A DNA stretch of 64,000 nt from Halictus rubicundus (lineage: Eukaryota; Arthropoda; Insecta; Hymenoptera; Halictidae). Position 1 is the first letter of the stretch. Each line of letters begins with the position of its first letter. Below are positions 54,662 to 64,000 of this stretch, one piece after another. The DNA is taken from assembly GCF_050948215.1 (NCBI RefSeq), contig NC_135149.1:496001-560000 (forward strand), read 5' to 3'. The notes below the pieces were generated by a model. The model had not been told where the DNA came from and did no database searches. It saw only the letters and a list, made by a program, of their open reading frames with translations. A program made the position numbers and the translations under genes.

Positions 54662-56542
54662 CACTGTCCAACACCAAAAAAATTTTGCGATACCTGTTGG
54701 GTGATTCTTATACACTTTGTCATCCTAAAACCGAATCTGAAAGTAGAATTGCTCCATCACGCAACGTTTTCGAAAAATTTTGGTTTTTGTAAAAATGCCC
54801 GATTTTGATACGAAACGACGTGTTACGCAAAAACTAAACACGCGAGAAAGTTAAAATTTGAGTCAAGAGATAGAGGGGACTCTCCTCTACATATTCATAT
54901 AGTCAATTATATTTTTATGTAATTCCTAATAGTTGTAAATGGTTGTTAAAGTTTGAAAATGTGCCGACGCGGGTACTTTGTACGCTCTATTTTTGTATTT
55001 ATGTGAAAAATCCTTTATCTAGCAGGAATTTACTATACAGGAATGCATTCTACAGACATTTCTGGTAAAGAAACCATTCACGAAAAGTATTTGGTTCCCT
55101 TAATGTACGAGAAGGATCAGAAAATGTTAATTGACAGCGTGTGCGCGACGCGTTCGCGCCAGACGGACATTGCAGCCTTTTCGCGACTCGCCAGGGCCGT
55201 CGCTATACGTAGTCGACGTTGGTACCACTCATGTATGTCTTTGCTTACTATTTACATACATTTTTTTTGTCTTTTTGGGTGCCAATCATTACAAAAGATT
55301 ATAAAAATACGAGTTATATCCACATTTCATTGTGGAAATGCTTAAGAAAGAAAATTGACCGCAGCAATGCGGTGACTGGAAAATTTTATTTTCAGTAATT
55401 GTTGTCTTATCTTTATAATTGTAATACCAATGGACATTCAAGATTCTTCCGATTAAAATAAGTCCAAACACTATGTAAATGGGACTATTTTTATCGATTT
55501 TATTGATCGAAGTACATAATTAAGACATAGATCTCTCTATATTAAATCGATAAAATCTCGCGGAAGTGTATAAATCAGCCGGACTGTTTTTGTTCTATTC
55601 ATGACGAAATTATTTTAAAATCAAAACAAGGAATACAATTCCAGCATTAATCTTTCATCAAGATATTTCAACAATGGAAAAACGTTACAAAGGAAAAGAC
55701 TTATGTGCGGATGCTTGCTGATTACTGCTGGACACTTATTATTGAAAATCGGGATACCAGGAACAAACGTCAAGCAAGGCGGAAACATTTTAAATTTGTT
55801 TACATCAGAAATAGGTAAGTTTTTGTATTCAATTTTCTTTATTAAGCATTTCCACAATAAAATGTGAATATAACTCGTATTTTTATAATCTTTTGTAATG
55901 ATTGGCACCTAAAAAGACAAAAAAAAATGTATTTAATTAAGCATAGTAAGCAAGGACATACTTGAGTGGTACCAGCGTCGACTACGCATAGCGACGGCCC
56001 TGGCGAGTCGCGAAAAGGCTGCAATGTCCGTCTGGCGCGAACGCGTCGCGCACACGCTGTCAATTAACATTTTCTGATCCTTCTCGTACATTAAGGGAAC
56101 CAAATACTTTTCGTGAATGGTTTCTTTACCAGAAATGTCTGTAGAATGCATTCCTGTATAGTAAATTCCTGCTAGATAAAGGATTTTTCACATAAATACA
56201 AAAATAGAGCGTACAAAGTACCCGCGTCGGCACATTTTCAAACTTTAACAACCATTTACAACTATTAGGAATTACATAAAAATATAATTGACTATATGAA
56301 TATGTAGAGGAGAGTCCCCTCTATCTCTTGACTCAAATTTTAACTTTCTCGCGTGTTTAGTTTTTGCGTAACACGTCGTTTCGTATCAAAATCGGGCATT
56401 TTTACAAAAACCAAAATTTTTCGAAAACGTTGCGTGATGGAGCAATTCTACTTTCAGATTCGGTTTTAGGATGACAAAGTGTATAAGAATCACCCAACAG
56501 GTATTGCAAAACTCGAAAAAAGTTTAATTTTGTTGGACAGTG
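54662..56542. mobile_element. 1.88-kb hairpin element with about 700-bp inverted arms
   Basis: Left arm 54662-55357 starts CACTGTCCAAC. Right arm 55830-56542 is its near-identical reverse complement, ending GTTGGACAGTG. The flanking TTA (54659-54661 and 56543-56545) is a 3-bp target duplication: leaving out the element and one TTA keeps copia A's RT in phase. The core (55358-55829) holds a coding relic (MEKRYKGKDLCADAC near 55674). CACTG termini with a 3-bp duplication could suggest a CACTA/Chapaev-like element, but arms this long are unusual. The arms' small frames (55043-55345 and its mirror) show no domain. Confidence 0.85.
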
Positions 56543-56545
56543 TTA

Positions 56546-57410
56546 TTTGAAAGATAGATTTTGTATGAAAGATTTAAATGAAATCAAACTATTTCTTGGA
56601 ATAAAAGTGAATAGAACTAATGGGAAAATAACATTAGATCAGAGTGCATATATTAAGACTGTGCTTGAGAAATTTAATATGCTAGATTGCAAACCAGTTA
56701 GTACACCTCTTCCAAGTGTATTAGACTACGTAGCTTTAAACTCGGATGAACAATACAATGCACCTTGCCGTAATTTAATTGCATGTTTAATGTACATAAT
56801 GATTTGTACAAGACCCGATTTAAGTATTGCAATAAATATTTTAAGTAAATATTCAAATAAAAACAATAGCGAACTATGGCAAAACCTTAAAAGGGTTCTT
56901 AGATATCTGAAAGGGTCAGCTAATATTAAACTAACTTATGTTAAAAACTATTCTAAAAATCTATTGAATGCATATGTAGATTCAGATTGGGGAGGCAATG
57001 AACATACGGATCGAAAGAGTACAACAGGGTATTTGTTCACGATGTATGAACAATGTACAATCTGTTGGAATAGTAGAAGGCAAAAGTCAGTAGCAGCCTC
57101 TTCCACTGAAGCAGAGTACGTGGCTCTTTTTGAAGCTGTGAGAGAAGCACTATGGTTAAGATCATTGGCTATGAGTATTAATATAAGTGTCTCTGATCCA
57201 ATAATAATATTCGAAGATAATATGGGTTGTATTAATATTGCGAACAATCCGAGCAGCCATAAACGGTCGAAACATATAGATATAAAGTACCATTTCTCAA
57301 GAGAACAAGTTGAAAAGAATGTCATAAACCTTGAATTTATTCCCACAGATAGCCAACTAGCAGACACCCTTACGAAGCCATTGCCAGCACCTATGTTAAA
57401 CAACCCAGGG
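56546..57410 (+). pseudogene. Copia A RT C-terminus and RNase H
   Basis: Coding resumes directly after the hairpin element: MKDLNEIKLFLGIKVNR, LDQSAYIKTVLEKFNM, RNLIACLMYIMICTRPDLS and KRVLRYLKGSANIKLTYVK. RNase H shows DSDWGGNEHTDRKSTTGYLF, then SSTEAEYVALFEAVREALWL, FEDNMGCINIANN and KHIDIKYHFSREQVEKN, with ADTLTKPLPAPM at the end. The frame is uninterrupted from the junction to about 57400. After LPAPM the sequence changes to another copia's RT, so the natural C-terminus, polypurine tract and 3' LTR are missing. Confidence 0.9.
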
Positions 57411-58520
57411 GCTATGAGGATGGAACAAATAGAGTCTGTAAATTACTTAAAGCGTTATATGGTTTAAGAGAGAGTCCTAGAGCGTGGTATGATTGCTTTG
57501 ATAATTTTGTAAGTAGCTTAGGGTTCAAGCGAAGCAAAAACGATTACTGTTTATATGTTTTAATTGATGAAGAGGATATAGTTTATTTGATATTATTTGT
57601 CGACGATTTGTTAATATGTTGTAAAAACAAAAGGAAAATTGATATTATAAAGAGTAAATTGTCAAAAAGATTTCAAATGAAAGATATGGGCAAAATAAAA
57701 AATTACCTTGGCATAAATATTGATTATAATAATAATGAAAATATAATGACATTGAGCCAAAAAATTTATATTGAATCTTTAGCAAGAAAATATAAGATCG
57801 AGAATAGTAAGTTGTACAATACACCAATAGAAACAAATTTGAGATTAGAACAAGCGAAAGTAGTTAGAAATGATATTGGTTATAGAAATCTGATTGGGGC
57901 TCTTTTATACATTATTTCAGCAACTAGAATTATTTATGCAGATTTCAAAATTGTTATAATGAAAGTCATTACAAGTATGCATTGAGAATTTTAAAGTATT
58001 TATACCTAACGAGAGATTTGAAATTAACGTTTAATAAAAATGAAAATGTTGCGATACTGGACTGCTATGTAGATGCCGATTGGGCAGGCGATATTGTAGA
58101 CAGAAAGTCAACATCTGGATATATTATAAGAGTGTTTGGAAATGCAATTCATTGGAAATCAAAAAAACAAAACAGTGTAACAAAGGCCTCAACTTTTGCA
58201 GAATATGTAGCTTTATCAGAGGCAGTTAGTGAGATAAAAGTTGTACTAGAAATTTTAGAAATATTCAACATAAATGTCGAAAAGCCTATCCAAATATTTG
58301 AAGACAATTCAGGAGCAATAAGTATCGCCAAGTATGGAAACTTCACAAAAAATTCGAAATATATAGACATATTTTCACTTTGTGAATAATAATTATAAAG
58401 ATGGTATCATTGATATTGTAAAAGTTAACTCAGAAGAAAATATTGCTGATATTTTCACTAAGTCTCTATGTAAGGAAAAATTTGAAAAATTCCGAAATTT
58501 GTTGAATCTAGTATAAATGT
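57411..58520 (+). pseudogene. Copia B RT C-half and RNase H
   Basis: A second, diverged copia begins abruptly with NRVCKLLKALYGLRESPRAW, then YLILFVDDLLICCKNKRK (the FVDD catalytic box), KDMGKIKNYLGINID and GYRNLIGALLYIISATR. A frame change near 57960 leads to MRILKYLYLTRDLKLTF, DADWAGDIVDRKSTSGY (RNase H), FAEYVALSEAVSEI and FEDNSGAISIAK. Another frame change near 58360 gives NIADIFTKSL and RNLLNLV-stop at 58515. Gag, protease, integrase and early RT are absent; the join to copia A is at about 57411. Confidence 0.85.
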
Positions 58521-58769
58521 AAGGAGGCGTGTGAAATATACTACATTTATATAGCGCGGGCAATGAACGATGCGTCATCTGTATGAGAGACGCTGGTGCA
58601 GGAGAGAGTGTGAATGGTAGGAGATAGAGAGACGAGACAGAGCGGTAAAAGACTGAGCACGTGTGGTGAAATGTGCCAAAGAAGTTCCTTGTATTATAAT
58701 ATATAATATATATTGTTAATGAGAGAAGAAGTGTAAATAATTATTTACAGTCCACCATAAATCCTAACA
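58519..58769 (+). mobile_element. Copia B polypurine tract and 3' LTR
   Basis: The purine-rich TAAGGAGGCG (58519-58528) is followed by TGTGAAATATAC, the start of a 241-bp LTR ending ATCCTAACA at 58769. Terminal TG...CA fits. A TATA-type run lies near 58695-58720. ATAAA flanks it, next to gypsy B. Confidence 0.7.
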
Positions 58770-59300
58770 ATAAAACCTTCGACTAGCCCTTGATCCAGCC
58801 CCCTCTGGGTGGTCCCAAAGAAACCAGACGCCTCAGGAAAACGTAAATGGCGTATTGTAATCGACTATCGGAAACTTAATGAAAAAACAATAGGAGATGC
58901 ATACCCACTTCCGAATATCGAAGATATTTTAGATCAATTAGGTTATGCGCATGAATTATGCTAATCATGCTTGCAAAACTGCTTTTTCCACTCCCAACGG
59001 ATACTACGAGTTCACGCGTATGCCATTTGGCCTTAAAAATGCACCTTCATCATTTCAACGAATGATGAATAGCGTTTTATCAGGTTTGACAAACAAGCAA
59101 TGTTTCGTTTATTTAGACGATGTCGTTTTATACGGATCTACTTTAGAAGACCATAACAAGAAATTATTGAACGTATTTTCGAGGTTACGCGAAAATAATC
59201 TTACGCGAAAAGTTATAACCCGACAAATGCGAATTCTTAAAGAGGTCGTGTGAATATTTAGGACATATTATATCCGATAAAGGAATAGAACCTAATCCCA
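58770..59300 (+). pseudogene. Gypsy B reverse transcriptase
   Basis: The coding sequence starts within RT: SPLWVVPKKPDASGKRKWRI, VIDYRKLNEKTIGDAYPLPN and IEDILDQLG. A deletion then removes the segment with the first catalytic Asp. From 58945 the next frame gives ACKTAFSTPNGYYEFTRMPF, KNAPSSFQRMMNSVLSG and FVYLDDVVLYG with the catalytic YLDD intact. Frame changes and stops follow near 59215. Confidence 0.85.
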
Positions 59301-60496
59301 AAAAAGTAGACTGCATTCAACGCGCAGCAAGACCTAGGAACCACAAAAGAAATTGAAATGTTTTTAGGTTGAGTAGGGTATTATAGGAAATTTATTAAAG
59401 ATTTTTCTACGATCACAAAACCTTTGACGCGCTTATTAAAGAAGGATGCAACTTTCGTTTCGACCAACGAACATGAACAAGCACACGTTATTTTAAAAAA
59501 GAAATTAATGGATAAACCCATTCTCCAATACCCGAATTTTTCGGAACAATTTATTTTAACCAATGATGCTTCTAGTGTAGGTATTGGTGGGGTACTTTCA
59601 CAAAAGAAAAATGGTGCGGATCTACCCATTGCATATTATTCTCGGACGCTTAATAAATCAGAACAAAATTATTCAACAATCGAAAAAGAACTCTTAGCAA
59701 TAGAACTCTATAGAACATTTTAGACCTTATTTATACGGCCGTGAATTCATAATTTACACCGATCATCGTCCGTTACAATGGCTAGTGAATTGTCGTAATC
59801 CATCCTCAAAATTAATTAGATGGCGACTAAGACTCGAGGAATATCAGTATCAAATTAAATACAAACCAGGTAAAGTCAATTCAAATGCGGACGGACTATC
59901 TAGATTGCCAACGGAACCACAATGTCAAGTCAACGTAACAGTTAAAAACGTCAGGTCTTATGATGACTTTCTACAATTTGAAAGTAATAATCAAGAAATA
60001 GTGGCACTTGAGAAAACTAATTCACCGTTAAGAAAACTAAAAACTCCAATTCTATTGTTTTGGTCCCAAGATTTAAATAAAGACAATCCATACACGAAAT
60101 ATGTTTCAAACAAATTTAATATTCACGAAATCACTCCCATAACTAATAATGTCTGTAAGTTGAGTGATGAAAATCAAATTATTTATATATTATTTCCCAC
60201 ACATGTATATTTCGACAAAATAGAATTTAAAAATTTGTTCGAGTGTCTAATAAATTTTAGATGCCACATTAAAGACAACAATTTTATCGTAGTTCCTCCA
60301 GAAAAAAACATAACATAAGTTTAATGCAACTATCAAAAATGTTGAAGTTCGTATTTACTAAAAACGAGATTAGAATTTATGATAATAATAAAATAGAACC
60401 CCAAGGTCAAGAACAAATCACAGAAATATTAAAAGAAAATCATGATAGTAAACTTTCGGGACATTATGGATTTAATAAGACATATTCTAAAATCAA
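59301..60496 (+). pseudogene. Gypsy B RT connection, RNase H and integrase zinc-finger start
   Basis: After frame changes, GYYRKFIKDFSTITKPLTRL leads to the frame at 59424: ILQYPNFSEQFILTNDASSV (Asp replaced to give TNDAS) and LPIAYYSRTLNKSEQNYSTI. RNase H ends with IRWRLRLEEYQYQIKYKPGK and VNSNADGLSRLP (59785 onward). A second-phase frame from 60324 gives QITEILKENHDSKLSGHYG, the start of the integrase H2C2 finger. The sequence is cut at 60496 by the CCCAGT transposon, and no continuation appears beyond it. Confidence 0.8.
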
Positions 60497-60524
60497 CCCA
60501 GTTAGCCAAATGCCTACTCGACCA

Positions 60525-60585
60525 AATCCTGCTCGAAGCAGAAGAGTTATGTATTTCGTACCAAACCCTGCTCGAAGCAGAATTT
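60525..60585 (+). repeat. Subterminal direct repeat CTGCTCGAAGCAG
   Basis: CCTGCTCGAAGCAGAA occurs at about 60528 and 60567 (39 bp apart) in the left arm. An inverted variant, TTCTGCTCCAAGCAGG, is in the MITE at about 17397. Subterminal repeats of this kind can be transposase-binding sites; that role is inferred. Confidence 0.65.
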
Positions 60586-60929
60586 GGAACTCCTGTGCTT
60601 TGATTGTGACACCAAAGTGTGTCGTGAAATTCATAAGGAAATGCGGCGGCAGATGTTTGTCACATCCATGCGAAGCCTACAGGTAAAATTCCATGCGGCA
60701 TCATGCGGCATGGGAGCCAAACTTTGACTTCGTTATAGAGGGCAGGTCCGTCGCACTAAGAACGGACGTAACCTTGTTCTAACAGTAAATATCGGGAAAA
60801 ATTGAAGTAAATCTTCCTGTGTAGGGTGGGAAAAGGTATTTTATTTAAGTTTCAATGCGTAATAAAGATAAAGTGATGCGTAAACACCACAATGTGTCGT
60901 GAAAGACAAAGCGCCGTGTTGTATAATTC

Positions 60930-61092
60930 GAAGAGCGTACGTGCGAGAAAGAGAGAGAGAGAACGAGCGCGAAGAGTGTGCGTGCGAGAGAGAAAGAACA
61001 GAGCGCGAAGAGTGTGCGTGCGAGACAGAGAGAGCGCGAGTGTGCGAGAGAGAGAGAAAAGAGCGCGAAGAGTGTGCGTGCGAGAGGAAGTG
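60930..61092 (+). repeat. GA-rich minisatellite
   Basis: GAGCGCGAAGAGTGTGCGTG recurs at about 60965, 61001 and 61061 within (GA)n-rich spacers, with a related copy at 60935. The minus-strand Ser/His/Arg-rich frame (60841-61170) is a byproduct. It lies upstream of the transposase gene. Confidence 0.85.
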
Positions 61093-61535
61093 GATTCGAA
61101 GAAGATTGAAAGAAGTATATGGAAAGGGATGACGGAATATTTTTAATTCATTAATTTCTTTTAAAGCCATAATATGTATAATTTTTAATTTATGATGCGC
61201 GTATGTTAGGTGTTGCGCGTTACGCGATCATGCGCAGTGCAGTTTGCGACACCAGACTGGGAATAACAGCTCTCACGACGAAGGTGTCGGTGTTTCGACA
61301 CGCGCACTGATTCCGTCTTGTTTGATTAGTGATTCCTTTGTTAGTTAATTACTAATTATTAAGTTCGTAAATTAACTCTGAAGCGGTGAAGACTGGATGA
61401 GCAGTGGATTCGAAGGAAGGAAGGATAGAAGCAGAGAAGACGCCAGATAAGTATTGCCACGTGGTATTGTTACCAATACACGTAACAAATTATTATATAT
61501 TTTGTATATTCTTTATTCAGTTTTCTTTTACCCCC

Positions 61536-62400
61536 ATGGATCGTAGAGTTTTGAAGAAGTCGGTTTCGCGAAAACCGTATAATAAATTAAGCGCTAGGCA
61601 GAAACGAAATATTCGGCGCGAAATAACCTCAAATTTGAGGAAGTTTTCACGTGACAATAAATTACAAAGTCCCCCTAATCTTGATAATCTGCAGAACATT
61701 CCCAGCACGTCTTCTTTATCCGTGCCTGTCAGTAATAATAGTAATGAAAGTCTTCTTAATATTCCCACCACATCTTCATTCACGCATGATTCGTCTTCTA
61801 CCTTTTCATGCGATGATGTGGTTTGGGAATCTGCTGGTACGGTTTCAGAAGTATCATTTCGTGATGGTTTAGCATCTTGCTTTGTGGACAATAATTTAAC
61901 GCACACTCAGGGGAACAACATCTTATCTCTTCTACGTACCCATTCGTGTTTTTCTAGTTTGCCGAAAGATATAAGAACGCTCATTAGTATACCATGTACC
62001 AGTGTCGTCACCTCTGTGGTAGAACCAGGAGAGTATGTTCATTTTGATGTAGAGTTGGAAATAGTTAAACAGTTATCTCAATGTTCTCCAATAATTCCTG
62101 GAGAGTTGCAATTATATTTTCATGTGGATGGATGTAGTTTAGATAGTTCCAATACAATTCAAATTTGGCCTATTTAAGTCAGAATTGTAAATATCTTAAA
62201 TAGTAAACCCATTGTAGTAGGGATTTATAAAGGCACTCAAAAAACAGAGGATTGTAACAATTATCTTCAAAAATTTGTCTCTGACATAAACTTGATAATC
62301 TCAAATGGAGGCATTACGTTCCACGAGAAAAAAATTCCAGTCGTATTAAAACATTATATGTTTTATTGCTGATGCACCAGCGAATCGTCGATGGATGAAG
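61536..62400 (+). pseudogene. Transposase-like protein of the CCCAGT element
   Basis: I choose ATG 61536 (MDRRVLKKSVSRKPYN), because the 44 codons before it read like intron or leader with a pyrimidine tract. Order: basic N-terminus (RQKRNIRREI), Ser/Pro/Asn-rich linker, then SEVSFRDGLASCFVDNNLTH, ILSLLRTHSCFSSLPKDIRT, GEYVHFDVE and LQLYFHVDGCSLDSSNTIQI WPI. After a TAA at 62175 the same frame continues IYKGTQKTEDCNNYLQKFVS to a stop near 62369, then ADAPANRRW in another phase. LPKD.RTL, HVDG.SL and the CDAPA-like motif recall a family common in insect and cnidarian genomes that I associate with tnp2/EnSpm-like transposases; this association is from memory and unverified. Confidence 0.55.
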
Positions 62401-62663
62401 AAGACGGTAACATATTGGGAATGTCCCAGTAGGTTATCGCTGTGCTGGTTCATTTTGAAACAGTATAGTTTATTCCAAGTTGCACATTGTACATTACATA
62501 TTTCTCGTGTTATGATAAATTGTATTGTTATTATATATAGATACGCATGGAAAACAAATAACTTTATGTTATAATCAATAATATCTTCTGTGCAGTATTG
62601 TATAGTATTATTTTAGTACTCTAGACTTTATATAGTACTCACAAATATTTTTAATTATTTCAG

Positions 62664-62931
62664 ATACCTATTTTTCCAAGAATGCTTTACTACCAGGATT
62701 ACCACCGTAAGTAATTTAGAACAAATGTCAAAACAGTATTATTTTGAGTTGATTAATGAATTGAAAGTGAGTATATACATTATTCTAGAATTTAAAAAAA
62801 TTTTTCTTCGAAATATATCTATTGTACAATGAGAACAGAACATATATTGCGTCCTAATGTAAGGCCCTTTTTGTTTGTAGGAAGGAGAAACTATAAAAGA
62901 GTGGTGTGCTGTCCGTGCTGCCCATGCCTAA
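62664..62931 (+). pseudogene. Candidate 3' exons of the CCCAGT-element gene
   Basis: 62664-62706 is bounded by an acceptor-like TTATTTCAG and a donor-like GTAAGTAA, and reads TYFSKNALLPGLPP. A second open piece ends ELINELK before the donor-like GTGAGTAT at 62767. A third starts after TTTGTTTGTAG at 62881, reads EGETIKEWCAVRAAHA and stops at 62931. The signals agree with a spliced gene but the links to 62400 are unproven. Confidence 0.4.
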
Positions 62932-63240
62932 TGACCTATATTATGTATTATAAATTAATTAAACTCTTCTTAAGCGCCCCCATACCTTATTTTCCATTCG
63001 AGGGTTTTATTTCCATTATTTTAAGATTTGAATATTTATTTTTTATTTTATAACAGTTTTGTTATGATAATTGAATTTTATATCATTTTTATTTCCTTCG
63101 TGTAACTTGTACAGTTCATTTTTTAAAATTTTATTGTCTATTCGTTTTCTTTCTTAAGATTATAAATATGAAACAAATAAATTTATATAATACAAATACA
63201 TGTAAAATAAAAATAAATTAAGATTAAAATAAATACGTTT
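62932..63240. other. AT-rich 3' region of the CCCAGT element
   Basis: No gene. It contains AATAAA-type sequences (for example near 63174 and 63210) and precedes the right arm. Confidence 0.5.
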
Positions 63241-63499
63241 GTAAATTCAATTTTCCCTCTCGTCGTTTATTCCGATTTTTCCCGATATTTACTTTCAGAA
63301 CAAGGTTACTCCTTTCTTATTGCGACGGACCTGCCCTCTATAACGAAGGCTGATCGAAGCGAAAGTGTGGCACGAACAGGCACGAATATGGCGTGGCAGA
63401 TTTTCTACTGGAATACATATGGTAATGCGGCGGCAAATAGATGGCACTTCCGTGTCAAATTTTAGTGGCAGATTCAAAGCATTTTGCTTACTGGGAAGG

Positions 63500-64000
63500 A
63501 ACGCTATTACTGGAATTCTTTTTTTTTTGAAAATACTATTACTTCTGTTTTGGTTGCGTTGAGTTGAATTTTCCATTTTCTATAGTATGGTTCAAGTATT
63601 GTCATATGGGTTTGCACTTGCTTGGCACCTATTATGGCATTGTAGGAGTGTGCATAAATGGCTGTGTCATCTGCAAATAAGGCTAGGTTTGGTCTTAGTA
63701 AATTTAGGTATGTCGTTTAGGTTTACATTGAATAGTTTTGGCCCTAGTACGGAGCCTTGAGGAACTCCTGCTCTAATCAGTCTTCTGCTTGATTTTGTAT
63801 TATTTATTTGTACTCTAAGGTGTCTGTCTTGTAGGTATGAAGCTATGAATTTAATGAGCGTGGGTGGATATTTCTGTATTATTAGTTTATATAGTAGCCC
63901 CTCTAACCAAACTCTGTCGAAGGCTTTTTCAATGTCTAGTAGAAGCATAACTGTTACCATATCGTTGTTGAATCCGATTGAGATGTCGTTTGCAATTCTT
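63500..64000 (-). pseudogene. LINE (Jockey-like) reverse transcriptase, runs off the right edge
   Basis: On the minus strand the frame from 63960 down reads MLLLDIEKAFDRVWLEGLLY (first catalytic Asp), PTLIKFIASYLQDRHLRVQI and RAGVPQGSVLGPKLFNVNLN, all standard LINE RT blocks. After a frame change near 63700, the next phase gives NLALFADDTAIYAHS, with the FADD catalytic box, then KWKIQLNATKTEVIVFSKKK. The 5' part lies beyond the window edge. The 3' part ends about where the CCCAGT element begins (63495). It is a different LINE from that at 3925-7029, judged by its distinct RT sequence. Confidence 0.85.

Larger units (their letters stand above)
60497..63495 (+). mobile_element. 3.0-kb DNA transposon with CCCAGT termini
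   Basis: The left end CCCAGTTAGCCAAATGC and right end GCATTTTGCTTACTGGG pair. Further inside, TTCGTTATAGAGGGCAGGTC with CGTCGCACTAAGAA (about 60728-60765) is inverted at 63300-63350. The middle of the arms has diverged. AA on both sides may be a 2-bp target duplication. It contains a GA-rich minisatellite, a transposase-like gene and candidate spliced exons. Left flank is gypsy B integrase and right flank a minus-strand LINE RT, so the insertion target was already a composite, or one flank was rearranged later. Confidence 0.75.

Noticed and set aside
55043..55345. Repeated 100-codon ORF (also mirrored at 55933-56151)
   Set aside because: It appears in both arms of the hairpin element only because the arms are inverted copies; in the diverged copy at 24145-24440 the frame is not kept.
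60841..61170. Minus-strand Ser/His/Arg repeat protein
   Set aside because: It is the antisense of a GA-rich minisatellite and has no start context or domain.

Overview
The window is eukaryotic, AT-rich intergenic DNA from an arthropod, most likely an insect and perhaps a hymenopteran such as an ant. The host is inferred from the element families: Tc1, mariner, pogo/Tigger, piggyBac and hAT remnants, Ty3/gypsy and Ty1/copia pol genes, RNase H-bearing LINEs, and mariner-type ends reading ACACCCTGTA next to TA. I found no intact host gene, no rRNA, no true tRNA gene and no CRISPR array. Nearly everything recognisable is a broken, nested transposable element. Family calls rest on motifs read by eye; no database search was possible.

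Layout. 0-7.3 kb: a decayed gypsy protease, a Tc1 transposase split by a solo LTR (1505-2501) and a second LTR-like insert, then an endonuclease-less LINE (3925-7029) in one frame with only two stops. 7.3-13.8 kb: foldback and direct repeats, a hairpin-element copy split by a minus-strand solo LTR (9314-10204), a hAT scrap, a second solo LTR (11967-12487) and mariner-type inverted arms. 13.8-17.5 kb: a GC-rich island, a mariner transposase with an inverted segment that is itself split by a 1.33 kb element with about 335-bp inverted arms, each carrying a tRNA-like Pol III block, then a CCCAGT-ended MITE. 17.5-30.4 kb: LTR fragments, MITEs, mariner, hAT, Tigger and Tc1 remnants and a gypsy gag. 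30.4-34.4 kb: a piggyBac transposase split by about 2.2 kb. 34.8-39.6 kb: copia C. 39.8-42.9 kb: gypsy A, its integrase split by a solo copia LTR. 43-50.4 kb: low-feature DNA with MITEs, a possible unique exon-like patch, a 1.3 kb solo LTR with a seven-copy internal array, and a hAT BED finger. 51-58.8 kb: copia A with 5' LTR and a tRNA-iMet-type primer site, split in its RT by a 1.88 kb hairpin element and joined to part of a second copia (B). 58.8-64 kb: gypsy B, a 3.0 kb CCCAGT-ended DNA transposon with a transposase-like gene and candidate exons, and a LINE RT on the minus strand running off the edge.

How the parts relate. Several pieces fit each other: the solo copia LTR in gypsy A belongs to copia A's family; the MITE at 16.9-17.5 kb shares ends and subterminal sequence with the 3.0 kb element; three copies of the 54.7 kb hairpin family are present; two solo LTRs share the terminus TGTAGCGG. 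Target-site duplications give a relative insertion order at many junctions. The best candidates for something not already named are the 1.33 kb and 1.88 kb long-armed elements and the 3.0 kb transposon with its MITE.
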